The notes below the pieces were generated by a model, which had not been told where the DNA came from, did no database searches, and saw only the letters and a program-made list of their open reading frames with translations. Both the position numbers and the translations under genes were made by a program. From positions 1 to 37,347 of the forward strand of contig CAYVTI010000024.1 in NCBI GenBank assembly GCA_964454545.1: 37,347 nucleotides of DNA, read 5' to 3'. Source of the DNA: JABCZZ01 sp964454545 (GTDB lineage: Bacteria > Pseudomonadota > Alphaproteobacteria > Rickettsiales > JABCZZ01). Of this stretch, positions 1 through 6,579 are shown piece after piece (position 1 is the first letter of the stretch; each line of letters begins with the position of its first letter).

Positions 1-96
1 AGGTTTCCGATTTCCGGCTGCTGAAATCGGCGTCAATCCCAGCCGCGAACGCACCTCATCCGGGGGTCATAATCCCTGCGCAGACATAGGCGACGT
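1..96 (-). pseudogene. Truncated, frameshifted copy of the phage portal gene
   Basis: Positions 1-96 align with 2236-2331 inside the intact portal gene, with about five substitutions and one extra G in a run (five G at 62-66 against four in the portal gene). The piece covers portal residues of roughly 397-428, just before the portal's glycine-rich linker and toxin-like C-terminus. The inserted G breaks the reading frame, so it cannot give a normal product. It runs off the left edge; if homology continues, a second linker and toxin tail would lie outside the window. The upstream junction is sharp, because identity stops at 96 where an unrelated small ORF ends at 97. Confidence 0.9.
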
Positions 97-228
97 CTAT
101 TTGCCATGTTCATCATTATCAGCACGAGAAACTGCGGCTTTATTAAGCTTTACAGCAATTCGCCGCAAGTCAGCCAGAAGCTCCTCATCCGCAATCCTTC
201 GATGATATTCTTCAAGCTCAAACTTCAA
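97..228 (-). CDS. Small charged protein of unknown function (43 aa), possibly a remnant
   Basis: A 43-codon frame begins at a TTG (228-226) and ends with TAG at 97-99, directly at the junction with the portal fragment. The product is helical-looking and rich in Glu, Arg, Leu and Ala, ending SRADNDEHGK. A GATGGGG stretch lies about 7 bases before the TTG and could serve as a ribosome binding site. An ATG lies in another frame at that G run; loss of one G would give a start MGRILKFELEE, so this may be a frameshifted gene. It sits in the array of small genes behind the portal gene. I do not recognise the family. The coding nature is inferred from the open frame and the protein-like composition. 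Confidence 0.4.
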   Translation of the reverse strand: MKFELEEYHRRIADEELLADLRRIAVKLNKAAVSRADNDEHGK

Positions 229-254
229 TATTCGACCCCATCCTGCACGTATTA

Positions 255-485
255 TTAAGCAGCTTCAGATACCGTCTTAATGTTATCGAACGTAGCTCTA
301 TATCTTACATTTTTATCTACTGGTTTATCCTGACGATTGGTAGAAATTATATCGAAAATTACATCTTGTTCGGTATCAGAAACGAATAACATCTTGGCAA
401 CAAGCTCCTCACCATCGGTAAGATAAAGCTTTACTGGATCTCTATCTGCCTTGGTTTTTAGAAATTTTATGTCATCGTTTGTCAT
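255..485 (-). CDS. Immunity-like small acidic protein (76 aa)
   Basis: I chose the ATG at 485 over the GTG at 494 because GAGGTGG sits just upstream of it and would be its ribosome binding site. The protein begins MTNDDIKFLKTKADRDPVKL and has alternating beta-like stretches (VKLYLTDGEELVAKMLFVSD, then VIFDIISTN). It has no signal peptide or membrane segment. Its AT-rich sequence, size, and place in a row of small genes behind a portal-toxin fusion fit an immunity or orphan-immunity protein. The toxin it would neutralise is not intact; the nearest upstream gene on this strand is the linker remnant at 535-813. Function is inferred from context and general resemblance, not from a named family. 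Confidence 0.6.
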   Translation of the reverse strand: MTNDDIKFLKTKADRDPVKLYLTDGEELVAKMLFVSDTEQDVIFDIISTNRQDKPVDKNVRYRATFDNIKTVSEAA

Positions 486-534
486 TGCTTCCACCTCACA
501 TGTAAATTACCATTTGTTGATTTATTTTCAAGAT

Positions 535-813
535 TTATAACCCCCAGACCTCGTCAGCTCTGTTGTTATTACCATTGTTAGAATCATTATTCTGCGAAGC
601 GGAAGAGCTATAATTTAACGGATCGAGATGGGTTATATCCGTGCGGGTTGTACTGCCTCCCATTGCTGCGTCACTGCCATCCCCATCCTTTGGCGCAAAT
701 TCCCCGCCTCTGCCTTCCGGATCCCCCGCAGGCCAGCGTGGGTGTTTGGAGCCGAAGTCGGAACTATCAATGGCAAACTCTAATTGTAAATATACCCTGG
801 TAATCCAAACCAA
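535..813 (-). pseudogene. Orphan toxin-linker remnant carrying a GRGGEFAP motif
   Basis: The open frame starts at a TTG and encodes about 92 residues. The informative part is KHPRWPAGDPEGRGGEFAPK, a linker of the kind that precedes toxin tails in phage structural and polymorphic-toxin proteins. It is comparable to YHLGAGPGGGQFTT in the intact portal protein here. After it come Ser/Thr/Asn-rich residues and a stop, with no toxin domain. The linker DNA (about 640-760) is visibly GC-richer than both flanks, so it looks like a mosaic piece joined to AT-rich sequence. The N-terminal residues overlap another small frame (780-908) and are probably not native. Likely a broken leftover of a second phage or toxin gene. 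Confidence 0.55.
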
Positions 814-908
814 ACTATATCAGCCATATTCGGTTTCTTGCTCAATTTTTGCCATTCCGTTTTTATACGGTTAATTACATAGTTAACATCCTGATTCTGC
901 CACCGCAC
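780..908 (-). CDS. Unrecognised small protein (42 aa), possible gene remnant
   Basis: After the stop of the gene at 921-1160, an open frame continues in the same phase. A GTG at 908-906 opens 42 codons ending in TAG at 780-782. The residues (for example RWQNQDVNYVINRIKTEWQK and MADIVWFGLPGYIYN) look like genuine protein, amphipathic and aromatic-rich, rather than chance translation. It may be the 3' end of a lost gene, or a short accessory gene of the toxin/immunity array. I do not recognise a family. The TAG falls inside the start of the overlapping linker remnant, supporting a recombination joint here. Confidence 0.4.
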   Translation of the reverse strand: MRWQNQDVNYVINRIKTEWQKLSKKPNMADIVWFGLPGYIYN

Positions 909-920
909 ATAGCCTCTAAC

Positions 921-1160
921 TCACGCCGACTGCACAGCAACTAAGTATTCTTCATTCCCTTCTTTTACTGTTTTACAACGAACCAAAGAACCAGGAGGAA
1001 ATTGCCATACTTCATCTTCCGGATCATAGTTTGGAGTGGGAAGCACCTTAAAAACTCCATTCCCCATATCTATTGCCTGTGTTGGACGAATAGTGGGACT
1101 TCCCTCCTCAGGAAGGTCTATGTATATTTCTACAAGCTTGTTAGAAGAATTTTGTTCCAT
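921..1160 (-). CDS. Immunity-like small acidic protein (79 aa)
   Basis: ATG at 1160 follows AAGGAAAA, a good ribosome binding site. The product (MEQNSSNKLVEIYIDLPEEG... then DPEDEVWQFPPGSLVRCKTV and EEYLVAVQSA) is a soluble, acidic, beta-rich protein without a signal peptide. It resembles small immunity-type proteins encoded beside polymorphic toxins. The assignment is by size, composition and context; I cannot name the Imm family. A 46-bp exact piece of the portal gene lies 16 bases upstream, so this gene was apparently moved here together with a scrap of a toxin-carrying portal gene whose toxin portion has since been lost. Confidence 0.65.
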   Translation of the reverse strand: MEQNSSNKLVEIYIDLPEEGSPTIRPTQAIDMGNGVFKVLPTPNYDPEDEVWQFPPGSLVRCKTVKEGNEEYLVAVQSA

Positions 1161-1176
1161 TGTATTTTCCTTGTCA

Positions 1177-1222
1177 TTACGAACGGCTCCGGCGACACCG
1201 AAAACACATAGCAGATGATGCG
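1177..1222 (-). repeat. 46-bp exact displaced copy of an internal portal-gene segment
   Basis: Bases 1177-1222 are identical to 2517-2562 of the portal gene, encoding the RIICYVFSVSPEPFV region (about residues 320-335). The copy lies between two immunity-like genes, 19 bases after the stop of one and 16 bases before the start of the next. It is too short to encode a domain. Perfect identity over 46 bp shows a recent or conversion-maintained duplication. Confidence 0.95.
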
Positions 1223-1241
1223 TACCCGGCTGATTAGTATT

Positions 1242-1448
1242 TTACGCAGCCGTGCGCATGCTATCTGCTATCTTGCCGATGGCATCTTGCAATTGACGAG
1301 CTTCTTCTATCGAAAAGCCAGTACGGATACTAAACTCCCACTCGTCCAGTGCTTCAAATGTTTCATTTATAGTATTGTTGAGAAAATGAATCTCATCTGT
1401 TGATAAGATTACATTTGCTTCATTTTTTTTTACATTTACTATTTTCAT
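1242..1448 (-). CDS. Putative cognate immunity protein of the portal-fused toxin (68 aa)
   Basis: An upstream ATG (1463) overlaps the portal gene's stop. I prefer the ATG at 1448, because GAGG lies 5 bases before it, giving a 7-base gap from the portal stop and translational coupling. The 68-residue protein contains a long helical stretch (LSTDEIHFLNNTINETF, then EWEFSIRTGFSIEEARQL). The pattern LNN-x-hydrophobic-NE followed by EF-x-x-R-x-G and an EA helix recalls, from memory, small proteins encoded directly after toxins with GHA-x-x-KH tails. Its immediate downstream position makes it the best candidate antidote for the toxin-like domain at the portal C-terminus. It is AT-rich like the toxin segment. 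Function is inferred. Confidence 0.7.
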   Translation of the reverse strand: MKIVNVKKNEANVILSTDEIHFLNNTINETFEALDEWEFSIRTGFSIEEARQLQDAIGKIADSMRTAA

Positions 1449-1455
1449 ATCTGCC

Positions 1456-3519
1456 TCATTCATTTTTTAACTTTAGACTGTCGAAAAAATCCTTACCACT
1501 TTCCGGTTTAAATGCGGTTCCGCCATCTGCACTAGCAGGATCTCTGAACACAATGGTTCCCGTCGAACTATCCCAATACGCTGTACGGCCTCTAGGAAGC
1601 TTCTTGGTGGCATCCGGATTCTCAAGAATATCTTGAATATGATCACTAAATCCATCTCGTGAACTTATATCAGGAAACTCGTCAGTATGTTTATCATATG
1701 CATGACCATTTGCTATCTGATCCGCTAACTGTTCTGCATCAGCTTCGGATAGCCCTGTAGCACTATCTCCCCCATTTGTCATCCCCGTACTTGTCCCAAC
1801 ATCTGGCGCGTGCGTAGGCACAGTGTTTCCAGGGCTGCCGCTTGAACTATCTGACATCAGATCGCCAATCATGCTCCTTACGCGCGAAGCCAAGGATACC
1901 GCACCTTCCACACCCAGGGTTTCCAAACCGCCGATGGCAGTCGCTATATATTCAAGCATATTCGAAGAATCGATCCTGTCATTATCGGGCTCGCCGACAT
2001 ATTGCGGCGAATTGGAAAATGCGCTACCGATAGCATCACTCTGAGCCGTATCATTCGCAGCAACATGGATTCTTCTGCCTGAAGGTTTGATGATCGCGCT
2101 CGCCACATCCCTTCCCGTAGCCGCACCCGGCGGCAATCCATTGGACTCTCCGTCCCTGTCGCGGGTGGTGAACTGCCCGCCGCCGGGACCGGCGCCGAGA
2201 TGATACGGATTGTACTTATTGAATTTTCTGATTTCAGGTTTCCGATTTCCGGCTTCTGAAATCGGCATCAATCCCAGCCGCGAACGCACCTCGTCCGGGG
2301 TCATAATCCCTGCGCCGACATAGGCGACGTCGATATCGGCGGCCTCCTTCGGATCCTGCTCGCGCATGTCCTGCCAGATGAATTCCAGGTCGGGCGAGGA
2401 GAAATCCGCGCGGATGACCCGGTTCATCAGGTCGCTCACATAACGCATGAGCGGCGCAAGCCCCTCTTCCATGGCACGCGACTGCGAGCTTTCGGCAGTC
2501 GCCCGATTCACATGGCTTACGAACGGCTCCGGCGACACCGAAAACACATAGCAGATGATGCGCGCGAGAAACTCGTCATACGTATCCTTAAGCAGCGGCG
2601 TTTTCGTCTCCTGGTACTTGAACTCGCCCGGCATGAAGCGCAGGCGGCGGCGCATCGCGGAATTGCCCGCGAGCATCGCGTCGAAATGCTTCTGGAACGC
2701 GACGATCTGATCCTGGTTCCATTCCTTCGGCAGGCCGATGAAGGCGTCCGGCTGGCTGCCGTCGCGGTAATATTCGAGCTGGTGCAGCGCGCGGCGTATC
2801 AGGATATTCACCGTCATCACCACCTGCTCGACATGGCTATAGCCATAGACCTTGTGGCTGCGTGGGTTATGCCTGAGATACATCAGTTCGTCGCGCGTGT
2901 AGTCCACAGCCGGCACGCCCTTGAGCACCTGCTGGTAGGCCGGGTCGGGCGGCAGCGGCGTGCGGCCTGTATCATCAATGAGAATTTTGATCGTCGCGCC
3001 GTCGATGAGTTCAAGTGCATAAAGCTGCCCATCACGGGAAGTGCGTTTATAAATGCAACCGGCGTCGATGACGAATATGTCTTCCAGCAGTTGCCGTAGC
3101 CAGCCGCCGAAACTGTTTTCCTTATCCGGGCTCTGCAGGAATTCACTGATAGTGGAGATGCGGCTTGCCTGCTCCGGCGTCGGGCGCTTGCCCACAAGCT
3201 GCGCCGGTTTTACGCGCACACTCCAGTTAAGCGCCTCCACCTGGTCCTTGCGCGTCTCGATCACCGAGCGCAGTATGTCGCAGTTGTCGGCAAGAGCGCG
3301 TAAGTCGGCAAATGACAACGGCTCGGCGGAGCGCGGCGTGTAATTGAGATTGTAACCTGTCGGGTAATCAAACCTGCGCCCCGCAACATTATCCGGCGCA
3401 ATGGGCTCAAGCGGCTGATTCGGGCCGAACCACGAATCGGGCGCTACCCCGCTGATGACATAGTGCGCCGCCTGAACGGCACGCGCGACAAGCGACGGAC
3501 TGATCGGTTTCTGGGTCAT
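1456..3519 (-). CDS. Phage portal protein with C-terminal RNase-toxin-like domain
   Basis: This 687-residue protein is a fusion. Residues of about 40-425 look like a phage portal protein, the dodecameric DNA-entry ring of the head; it includes an ELIDGATIKILID stretch, YGYSHVE and a Thr-Pro-rich end TPDEVRSRLGLMP. A Gly-rich linker (NPYHLGAGPGGGQFTT, near 433-448) follows, then a low-complexity Ser/Gly/Asn spacer. The last 83 residues, from 605, read GHAYDKH...EFP...GRTAYWD...DGGTAFKP...FFDSL. That matches, from memory, toxin tails of the barnase/EndoU/colicin E5-D/RelE-like (BECR) nuclease group, with His606, His611 and Arg645 as likely catalytic residues. An immunity-like gene follows immediately. 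Base composition drops towards AT in the tail, consistent with a swapped-in module. The portal assignment is firm; the toxin assignment is probable. Confidence 0.85.
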   Translation of the reverse strand: MTQKPISPSLVARAVQAAHYVISGVAPDSWFGPNQPLEPIAPDNVAGRRFDYPTGYNLNYTPRSAEPLSFADLRALADNCDILRSVIETRKDQVEALNWSVRVKPAQLVGKRPTPEQASRISTISEFLQSPDKENSFGGWLRQLLEDIFVIDAGCIYKRTSRDGQLYALELIDGATIKILIDDTGRTPLPPDPAYQQVLKGVPAVDYTRDELMYLRHNPRSHKVYGYSHVEQVVMTVNILIRRALHQLEYYRDGSQPDAFIGLPKEWNQDQIVAFQKHFDAMLAGNSAMRRRLRFMPGEFKYQETKTPLLKDTYDEFLARIICYVFSVSPEPFVSHVNRATAESSQSRAMEEGLAPLMRYVSDLMNRVIRADFSSPDLEFIWQDMREQDPKEAADIDVAYVGAGIMTPDEVRSRLGLMPISEAGNRKPEIRKFNKYNPYHLGAGPGGGQFTTRDRDGESNGLPPGAATGRDVASAIIKPSGRRIHVAANDTAQSDAIGSAFSNSPQYVGEPDNDRIDSSNMLEYIATAIGGLETLGVEGAVSLASRVRSMIGDLMSDSSSGSPGNTVPTHAPDVGTSTGMTNGGDSATGLSEADAEQLADQIANGHAYDKHTDEFPDISSRDGFSDHIQDILENPDATKKLPRGRTAYWDSSTGTIVFRDPASADGGTAFKPESGKDFFDSLKLKNE

Positions 3520-3554
3520 AGATGTTTTGAGTGACTGGTTAGGTTGGAAATAAA

Positions 3555-3595
3555 TCTGGAATCTCGAATCTGGAAAATGGTTTCAAGATTCCAGA
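3555..3595. repeat. 10-bp perfect inverted repeat at the terminase stop codon
   Basis: tctggaatct (3555-3564) and agattccaga (3586-3595) are perfect reverse complements separated by 21 bases. The right arm lies in the last codons of the terminase gene. The loop repeats the word again (cgaatctgg). No T-run follows, so it is not a classical terminator. It could be an mRNA hairpin between terminase and portal, or a degenerate repeat. Confidence 0.6.
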
Positions 3596-5028
3596 CTCAC
3601 AGATTCCTCATCGGCCATCCCCGCGTAATAATCGAGATACCCGCCGCCGCTCATATGCTGGACGGCGTAGGCGTAGACTAGGCTGTCGCCTTTGTCAGGA
3701 CTGCGGCCAATGCGGCGGATGATGGTATCCTTGGCTTCCACCTGAATGCCGCGCACGGTGAGTCTCCAGCGCGGCGCGGCCAGATCGGACAATAATTCTC
3801 TGTCGGGTGGCAGCGCGATGTTATCATCTCCTGCCGGGTCGAGCGCTTCGCGCAAACTCCACCACCACTCAGCGCGTTTATTCACAAAACTGAGCTGCCC
3901 GCTTCTGTCATGCGCAGAGCTTGCCTGCGCCGAGTTCATGGCATGCGCAGAATTACCGATGACACGCCTGAGCGCATCGAACACGCTGGAGCCGACGCCT
4001 ATCACGTCCACATTGACATTGCATTGTGCCGAACCGCGCGCCGCAAGGACAATCTGTGCAACTGTATCACCCGTCTTTGTCACACTTCCCGCATAGACTT
4101 GCTGCAGCGCAAACCAGTTGCCATAGCGCAACGTGATGACGGTTTTATCATTACCGCCACGCGCCACATCCACGCCGATGGCGGAAAGTTTCGCTGACTT
4201 ATCGCACACATCAAATCGCGCGATCGCTTTTTCGAGCCAGTCGGTAGGTATGAGCTGGTATGGGTTGTCGGAGCGATCGGCAGTGAAATCGCCGTAAAGC
4301 AATTTGGAGCGCAGCGGCTCCGGCAACGCCTGCAACGTCGCCTTGTAACCCGACTCCATGTAATAAGGATTGTCTTCCACCCGCGCCGGGACAAACGTCC
4401 GGCTTTTGGGCACGATGAGCTCTCCCCTGTGGGTGAAAGACTCGCCGCTTTCAACTTCGGTATCCTTGCCGCCGATGGTGGTGAACCAGCGCAGTTCGCA
4501 GGGCTTTGCCGGGTTGGCATGGGTATTATCCAGCCAAGGGGCAAAGAAGCGGATAATCCATTCGCCGTCGCTGTCGGTCGGCGGGTTGCCGGTCGCAATC
4601 ACGCGGCAACGCTGCTTTGGATCGGCACTTCTGAGCCAGCCGCATAATGTGCGGAACTGCATTTCGCTGAAATGCGCAAGCTCGTCGAACGCTTTCAGGT
4701 CATGCGGCCTGCCCTGGTACTTGCGCTCGTCACCGATATGCTGCACGGCGCCGAATTCTATGCTGCGCCCATCCTCAAGCGTCCATATCATCGTCGACTT
4801 GTTATACTTGCCAAGCTCACAAAGCAGCTCGGTCGTGCGATCGATGATCGCCTTGAGTTGCGGGTATTCGCGGCGGAAAATGATGCTGCGCTTATGTTCC
4901 GTGTGCGCCGCGCCGATCAGCAGATCGGTCTTGCCGCCGCCTGCCGCGCCGCCGTAAAAAAGTATATCGGCCTTGCTGGTGAGCGCATCCGTCTGCGGCC
5001 CCGGCAAAGGCTTCCATGATGTGGACAT
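3583..5028 (-). CDS. Phage terminase large subunit
   Basis: The 481-residue protein is the packaging motor that cuts and translocates phage DNA into the prohead through the portal. The N-terminal ATPase has a Walker A motif GGAAGGGKT (26-34) and a Walker B-like AFDELAHF (113-120), followed by ATGNPP (145-150), a coupling-motif position. The C-terminal RNase-H-like nuclease starts near 284 with GVDVARGGNDKT (Asp287); further acidic residues lie in DVIGVG (about 340) and KGDSLVYA (about 459), as expected for metal-dependent catalysis. Length and motifs indicate an intact gene. It lies 63 bases upstream of the portal gene in the same direction, the usual late-gene order terminase then portal. 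Confidence 0.93.
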   Translation of the reverse strand: MSTSWKPLPGPQTDALTSKADILFYGGAAGGGKTDLLIGAAHTEHKRSIIFRREYPQLKAIIDRTTELLCELGKYNKSTMIWTLEDGRSIEFGAVQHIGDERKYQGRPHDLKAFDELAHFSEMQFRTLCGWLRSADPKQRCRVIATGNPPTDSDGEWIIRFFAPWLDNTHANPAKPCELRWFTTIGGKDTEVESGESFTHRGELIVPKSRTFVPARVEDNPYYMESGYKATLQALPEPLRSKLLYGDFTADRSDNPYQLIPTDWLEKAIARFDVCDKSAKLSAIGVDVARGGNDKTVITLRYGNWFALQQVYAGSVTKTGDTVAQIVLAARGSAQCNVNVDVIGVGSSVFDALRRVIGNSAHAMNSAQASSAHDRSGQLSFVNKRAEWWWSLREALDPAGDDNIALPPDRELLSDLAAPRWRLTVRGIQVEAKDTIIRRIGRSPDKGDSLVYAYAVQHMSGGGYLDYYAGMADEESVSLES

Positions 5029-5067
5029 ATTGTAAATGGATTGCTTTCAGCGCCTGGAGGAAGTTAT

Positions 5068-5117
5068 AGCGACGACTAGCGAGCAAGGGGAGCGCAGCCT
5101 GCGCGGCGCCTGAGCGC
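5068..5117 (-). repeat. Dispersed palindrome-rich repeat, copy 1
   Basis: The minus strand reads gcgctcaggcgccgcgcagg, then ctgcgctccccttgctcgct and agtcgtcgct. It aligns closely with 19370-19410 on the plus strand and, less closely, with the minus strand of 6452-6519. It contains the small palindrome gcgcaggctgcgc. It fills the spacer between the terminase gene and the upstream small gene. The pattern is like that of short palindromic elements that spread through some alphaproteobacterial genomes. Confidence 0.75.
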
Positions 5118-5119
5118 AA

Positions 5120-5437
5120 TTAAATAACTGGTTCTCTTTTTATCTTCGCCAAAATCTCGACCCTCTCCAGCGCCGCCATGCGCACGGTGAGCGGTGAAAA
5201 ACCAGCAAGCGAACAGGCCAGCACGAAGTCACGCTTATCACGCAGCAGCCAGCGTCGCGCTTCCGCGCTTTCCATTTCATCTTCTAGATCAATAAACGCC
5301 TGATGAATCACCGCGCACCACAGATGCCGCTCGCCGCGTATATTGGTATAGCAATCGTAAATCTTATAATCAGCATAATTGTAGTCGAGCGCGTCGAACC
5401 CTGCGTCAACACTCATGTTGTCGGGGTGGGTGTGCAT
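5120..5437 (-). CDS. Small protein in the terminase small-subunit position (105 aa)
   Basis: The open frame extends upstream to 5515, but that extension runs through a terminator hairpin (5474-5500), so an internal ATG is more likely. I give 5437; 5416 (MSVDAGFDALDYN) is equally possible, and neither has a strong ribosome binding site. The protein has an acidic, aromatic N-terminal half (YNYADYKIYDCYTN) and a helical C-terminal half (EARRWLLRDKRDFVLACSLAGFSPLTVRMAALERV) that could be DNA-binding. Position just upstream of the large terminase subunit is where a small terminase subunit usually lies, but I do not recognise the family, so this role is only suggested by context. Confidence 0.6.
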   Translation of the reverse strand: MHTHPDNMSVDAGFDALDYNYADYKIYDCYTNIRGERHLWCAVIHQAFIDLEDEMESAEARRWLLRDKRDFVLACSLAGFSPLTVRMAALERVEILAKIKREPVI

Positions 5438-5473
5438 ATTTACCGTTATGCTGAATTTTTTGGGTAATAAAAA

Positions 5474-5507
5474 ACCCGCTCTGACTTTCGCCACGCGGGT
5501 ATTTTTT
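5474..5507. terminator. Bidirectional intrinsic terminator
   Basis: Stem acccgc (5474-5479) pairs with gcgggt (5495-5500) around a 15-base loop. It is followed on the plus strand by tttttt (5502-5507) and preceded by an A-run at 5468-5474 that acts as the T-tract on the minus strand. It lies between the end of nadC and the phage genes, so in the minus direction it would end nadC transcripts and insulate the phage module. Confidence 0.75.
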
Positions 5508-5579
5508 AAACGCAATTATTCACTCTGGTAACAACTATAAAATTCACTCACGATTCTGTCAATAGGGAAAATATTGTTT

Positions 5580-6434
5580 CTATTTTTCCACCATCACATC
5601 AAGCCCGATATCGACATTCTGCACGGAGTTCGTGAGCCTGCCGACCGAAATAAAATCGACCCCCGTTTCGGCAATCGCACGCACATTTTCGAGTCTTGCA
5701 TTTCCGGAGGCTTCGAATTTTATGCGTCCTCCGTTTATCTTCACCGCTTCACGCATGTTATCCAGACTCATATTATCAAGCATGATTCGCTCTGCGCCTG
5801 CAGCAAGCGCCTCCCTCACCTGTTCCAGTGTGTCGCACTCTATTTCGATCGGCAGCTTGTTTGCATTGCCTTTTACGGCGCGCTCAAACGCCGCGGTGAT
5901 ACTGCCGCAGACTGCAATGTGATTATCTTTGATCAGTATGCCGTCATCGAGACGCATGCGGTGATTGGTGGCGCCACCCGTGCGCACGGCGTATTTATCG
6001 AGTTCACGCAACCCCGGCATGGTCTTGCGCGTATCGAGGATAACCGCTTTGGTTCCGCGCACCGCTTCCACATAACGTGCCGCAATAGTCGCAACCGACG
6101 ACATTCTCTGCAGCAGGTTAAGCGCCACCCGCTCAGCGGTGAGAATAGCGCGTGCATTTCCTTGCACTTCAATAAGCGCGGTTCCGGCCGCCGCCGTTTT
6201 GCCTTCTTCCACTTTAATAACCGTTTTTATCTCAGGATCAACATGCGCGAAGACCATCTGCACGACCCGCCCGCCGCACATCACCATTGCTTCGCGGTTT
6301 ACGAATGCAAGCCGCGCAACAGCGTTTCCCGGCATCAGGAGATTCGCCGTCACATCGCCGCTACCGATATCTTCGGCAAGCGATGCTGCAATGATACGCT
6401 CGACTTCCTTCACATTTGGCTTCATATTAGTCAT
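5580..6434 (-). CDS. nadC: Quinolinate phosphoribosyltransferase (carboxylating)
   Basis: NadC joins quinolinate and PRPP to give nicotinate mononucleotide, CO2 and pyrophosphate in de novo NAD synthesis. The start at 6434 (MTNMKPNVKEVERI) gives 284 residues, the usual length; the longer frame to 6539 translates a dispersed repeat and is rejected. Visible family motifs are DTRKTMPGLRELDKYAVRTGG, NHRMRLDDGILIKDNHI, IECDTLEQ, MLDNMS, EASGN and SVGRLTNSV, which line the substrate phosphate and quinolinate sites. nadA and nadB are not in the window. The gene diverges from sdhA and is followed by a terminator at 5474-5507. Confidence 0.95.
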   Translation of the reverse strand: MTNMKPNVKEVERIIAASLAEDIGSGDVTANLLMPGNAVARLAFVNREAMVMCGGRVVQMVFAHVDPEIKTVIKVEEGKTAAAGTALIEVQGNARAILTAERVALNLLQRMSSVATIAARYVEAVRGTKAVILDTRKTMPGLRELDKYAVRTGGATNHRMRLDDGILIKDNHIAVCGSITAAFERAVKGNANKLPIEIECDTLEQVREALAAGAERIMLDNMSLDNMREAVKINGGRIKFEASGNARLENVRAIAETGVDFISVGRLTNSVQNVDIGLDVMVEK

Positions 6435-6451
6435 AAAGAGTATTAATAATG

Positions 6452-6519
6452 CACGCGGAGGAGCGAAGCGACGATTAGCGAGCGAATGCGGACGCAGCCA
6501 GCCTTCGCGGCGCATGATC
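6452..6519 (-). repeat. Dispersed palindrome-rich repeat, copy 2 (diverged)
   Basis: On the minus strand this reads gatcatgcgccgcgaaggct, ggctgcgtccgcattcgctc, then gctaatcgtcgcttcgctcc. It aligns with copy 1 (gcgccgcgcaggctgcgctc...gctcgctagtcgtcgct). The adjacent bases to about 6560 are also GC-rich with reverse-complementary words (ggcgcc, gcgccttggcgcc). The copy occupies the whole spacer between the divergent nadC and sdhA starts, so promoters for both genes must lie in or beside it. Confidence 0.65.
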
Positions 6520-6579
6520 GCCGAAGAATGGGGCGCCAAGGCGCGAAGCGTCTGAACGCGAAAAGAATATACTACAACT

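Noticed and set aside
2512..3099. 195-aa plus-strand frame inside the portal gene
   Set aside because: Antisense shadow of a GC-rich coding region with Arg/His-rich, non-protein-like composition.
5438..5515. Upstream start of the small gene before terminase
   Set aside because: It would place a terminator hairpin inside the coding region; an internal ATG is more likely.
6435..6539. Longer nadC start adding 35 residues
   Set aside because: The extra residues translate the dispersed repeat, and the conserved NadC N-terminus begins at 6434.
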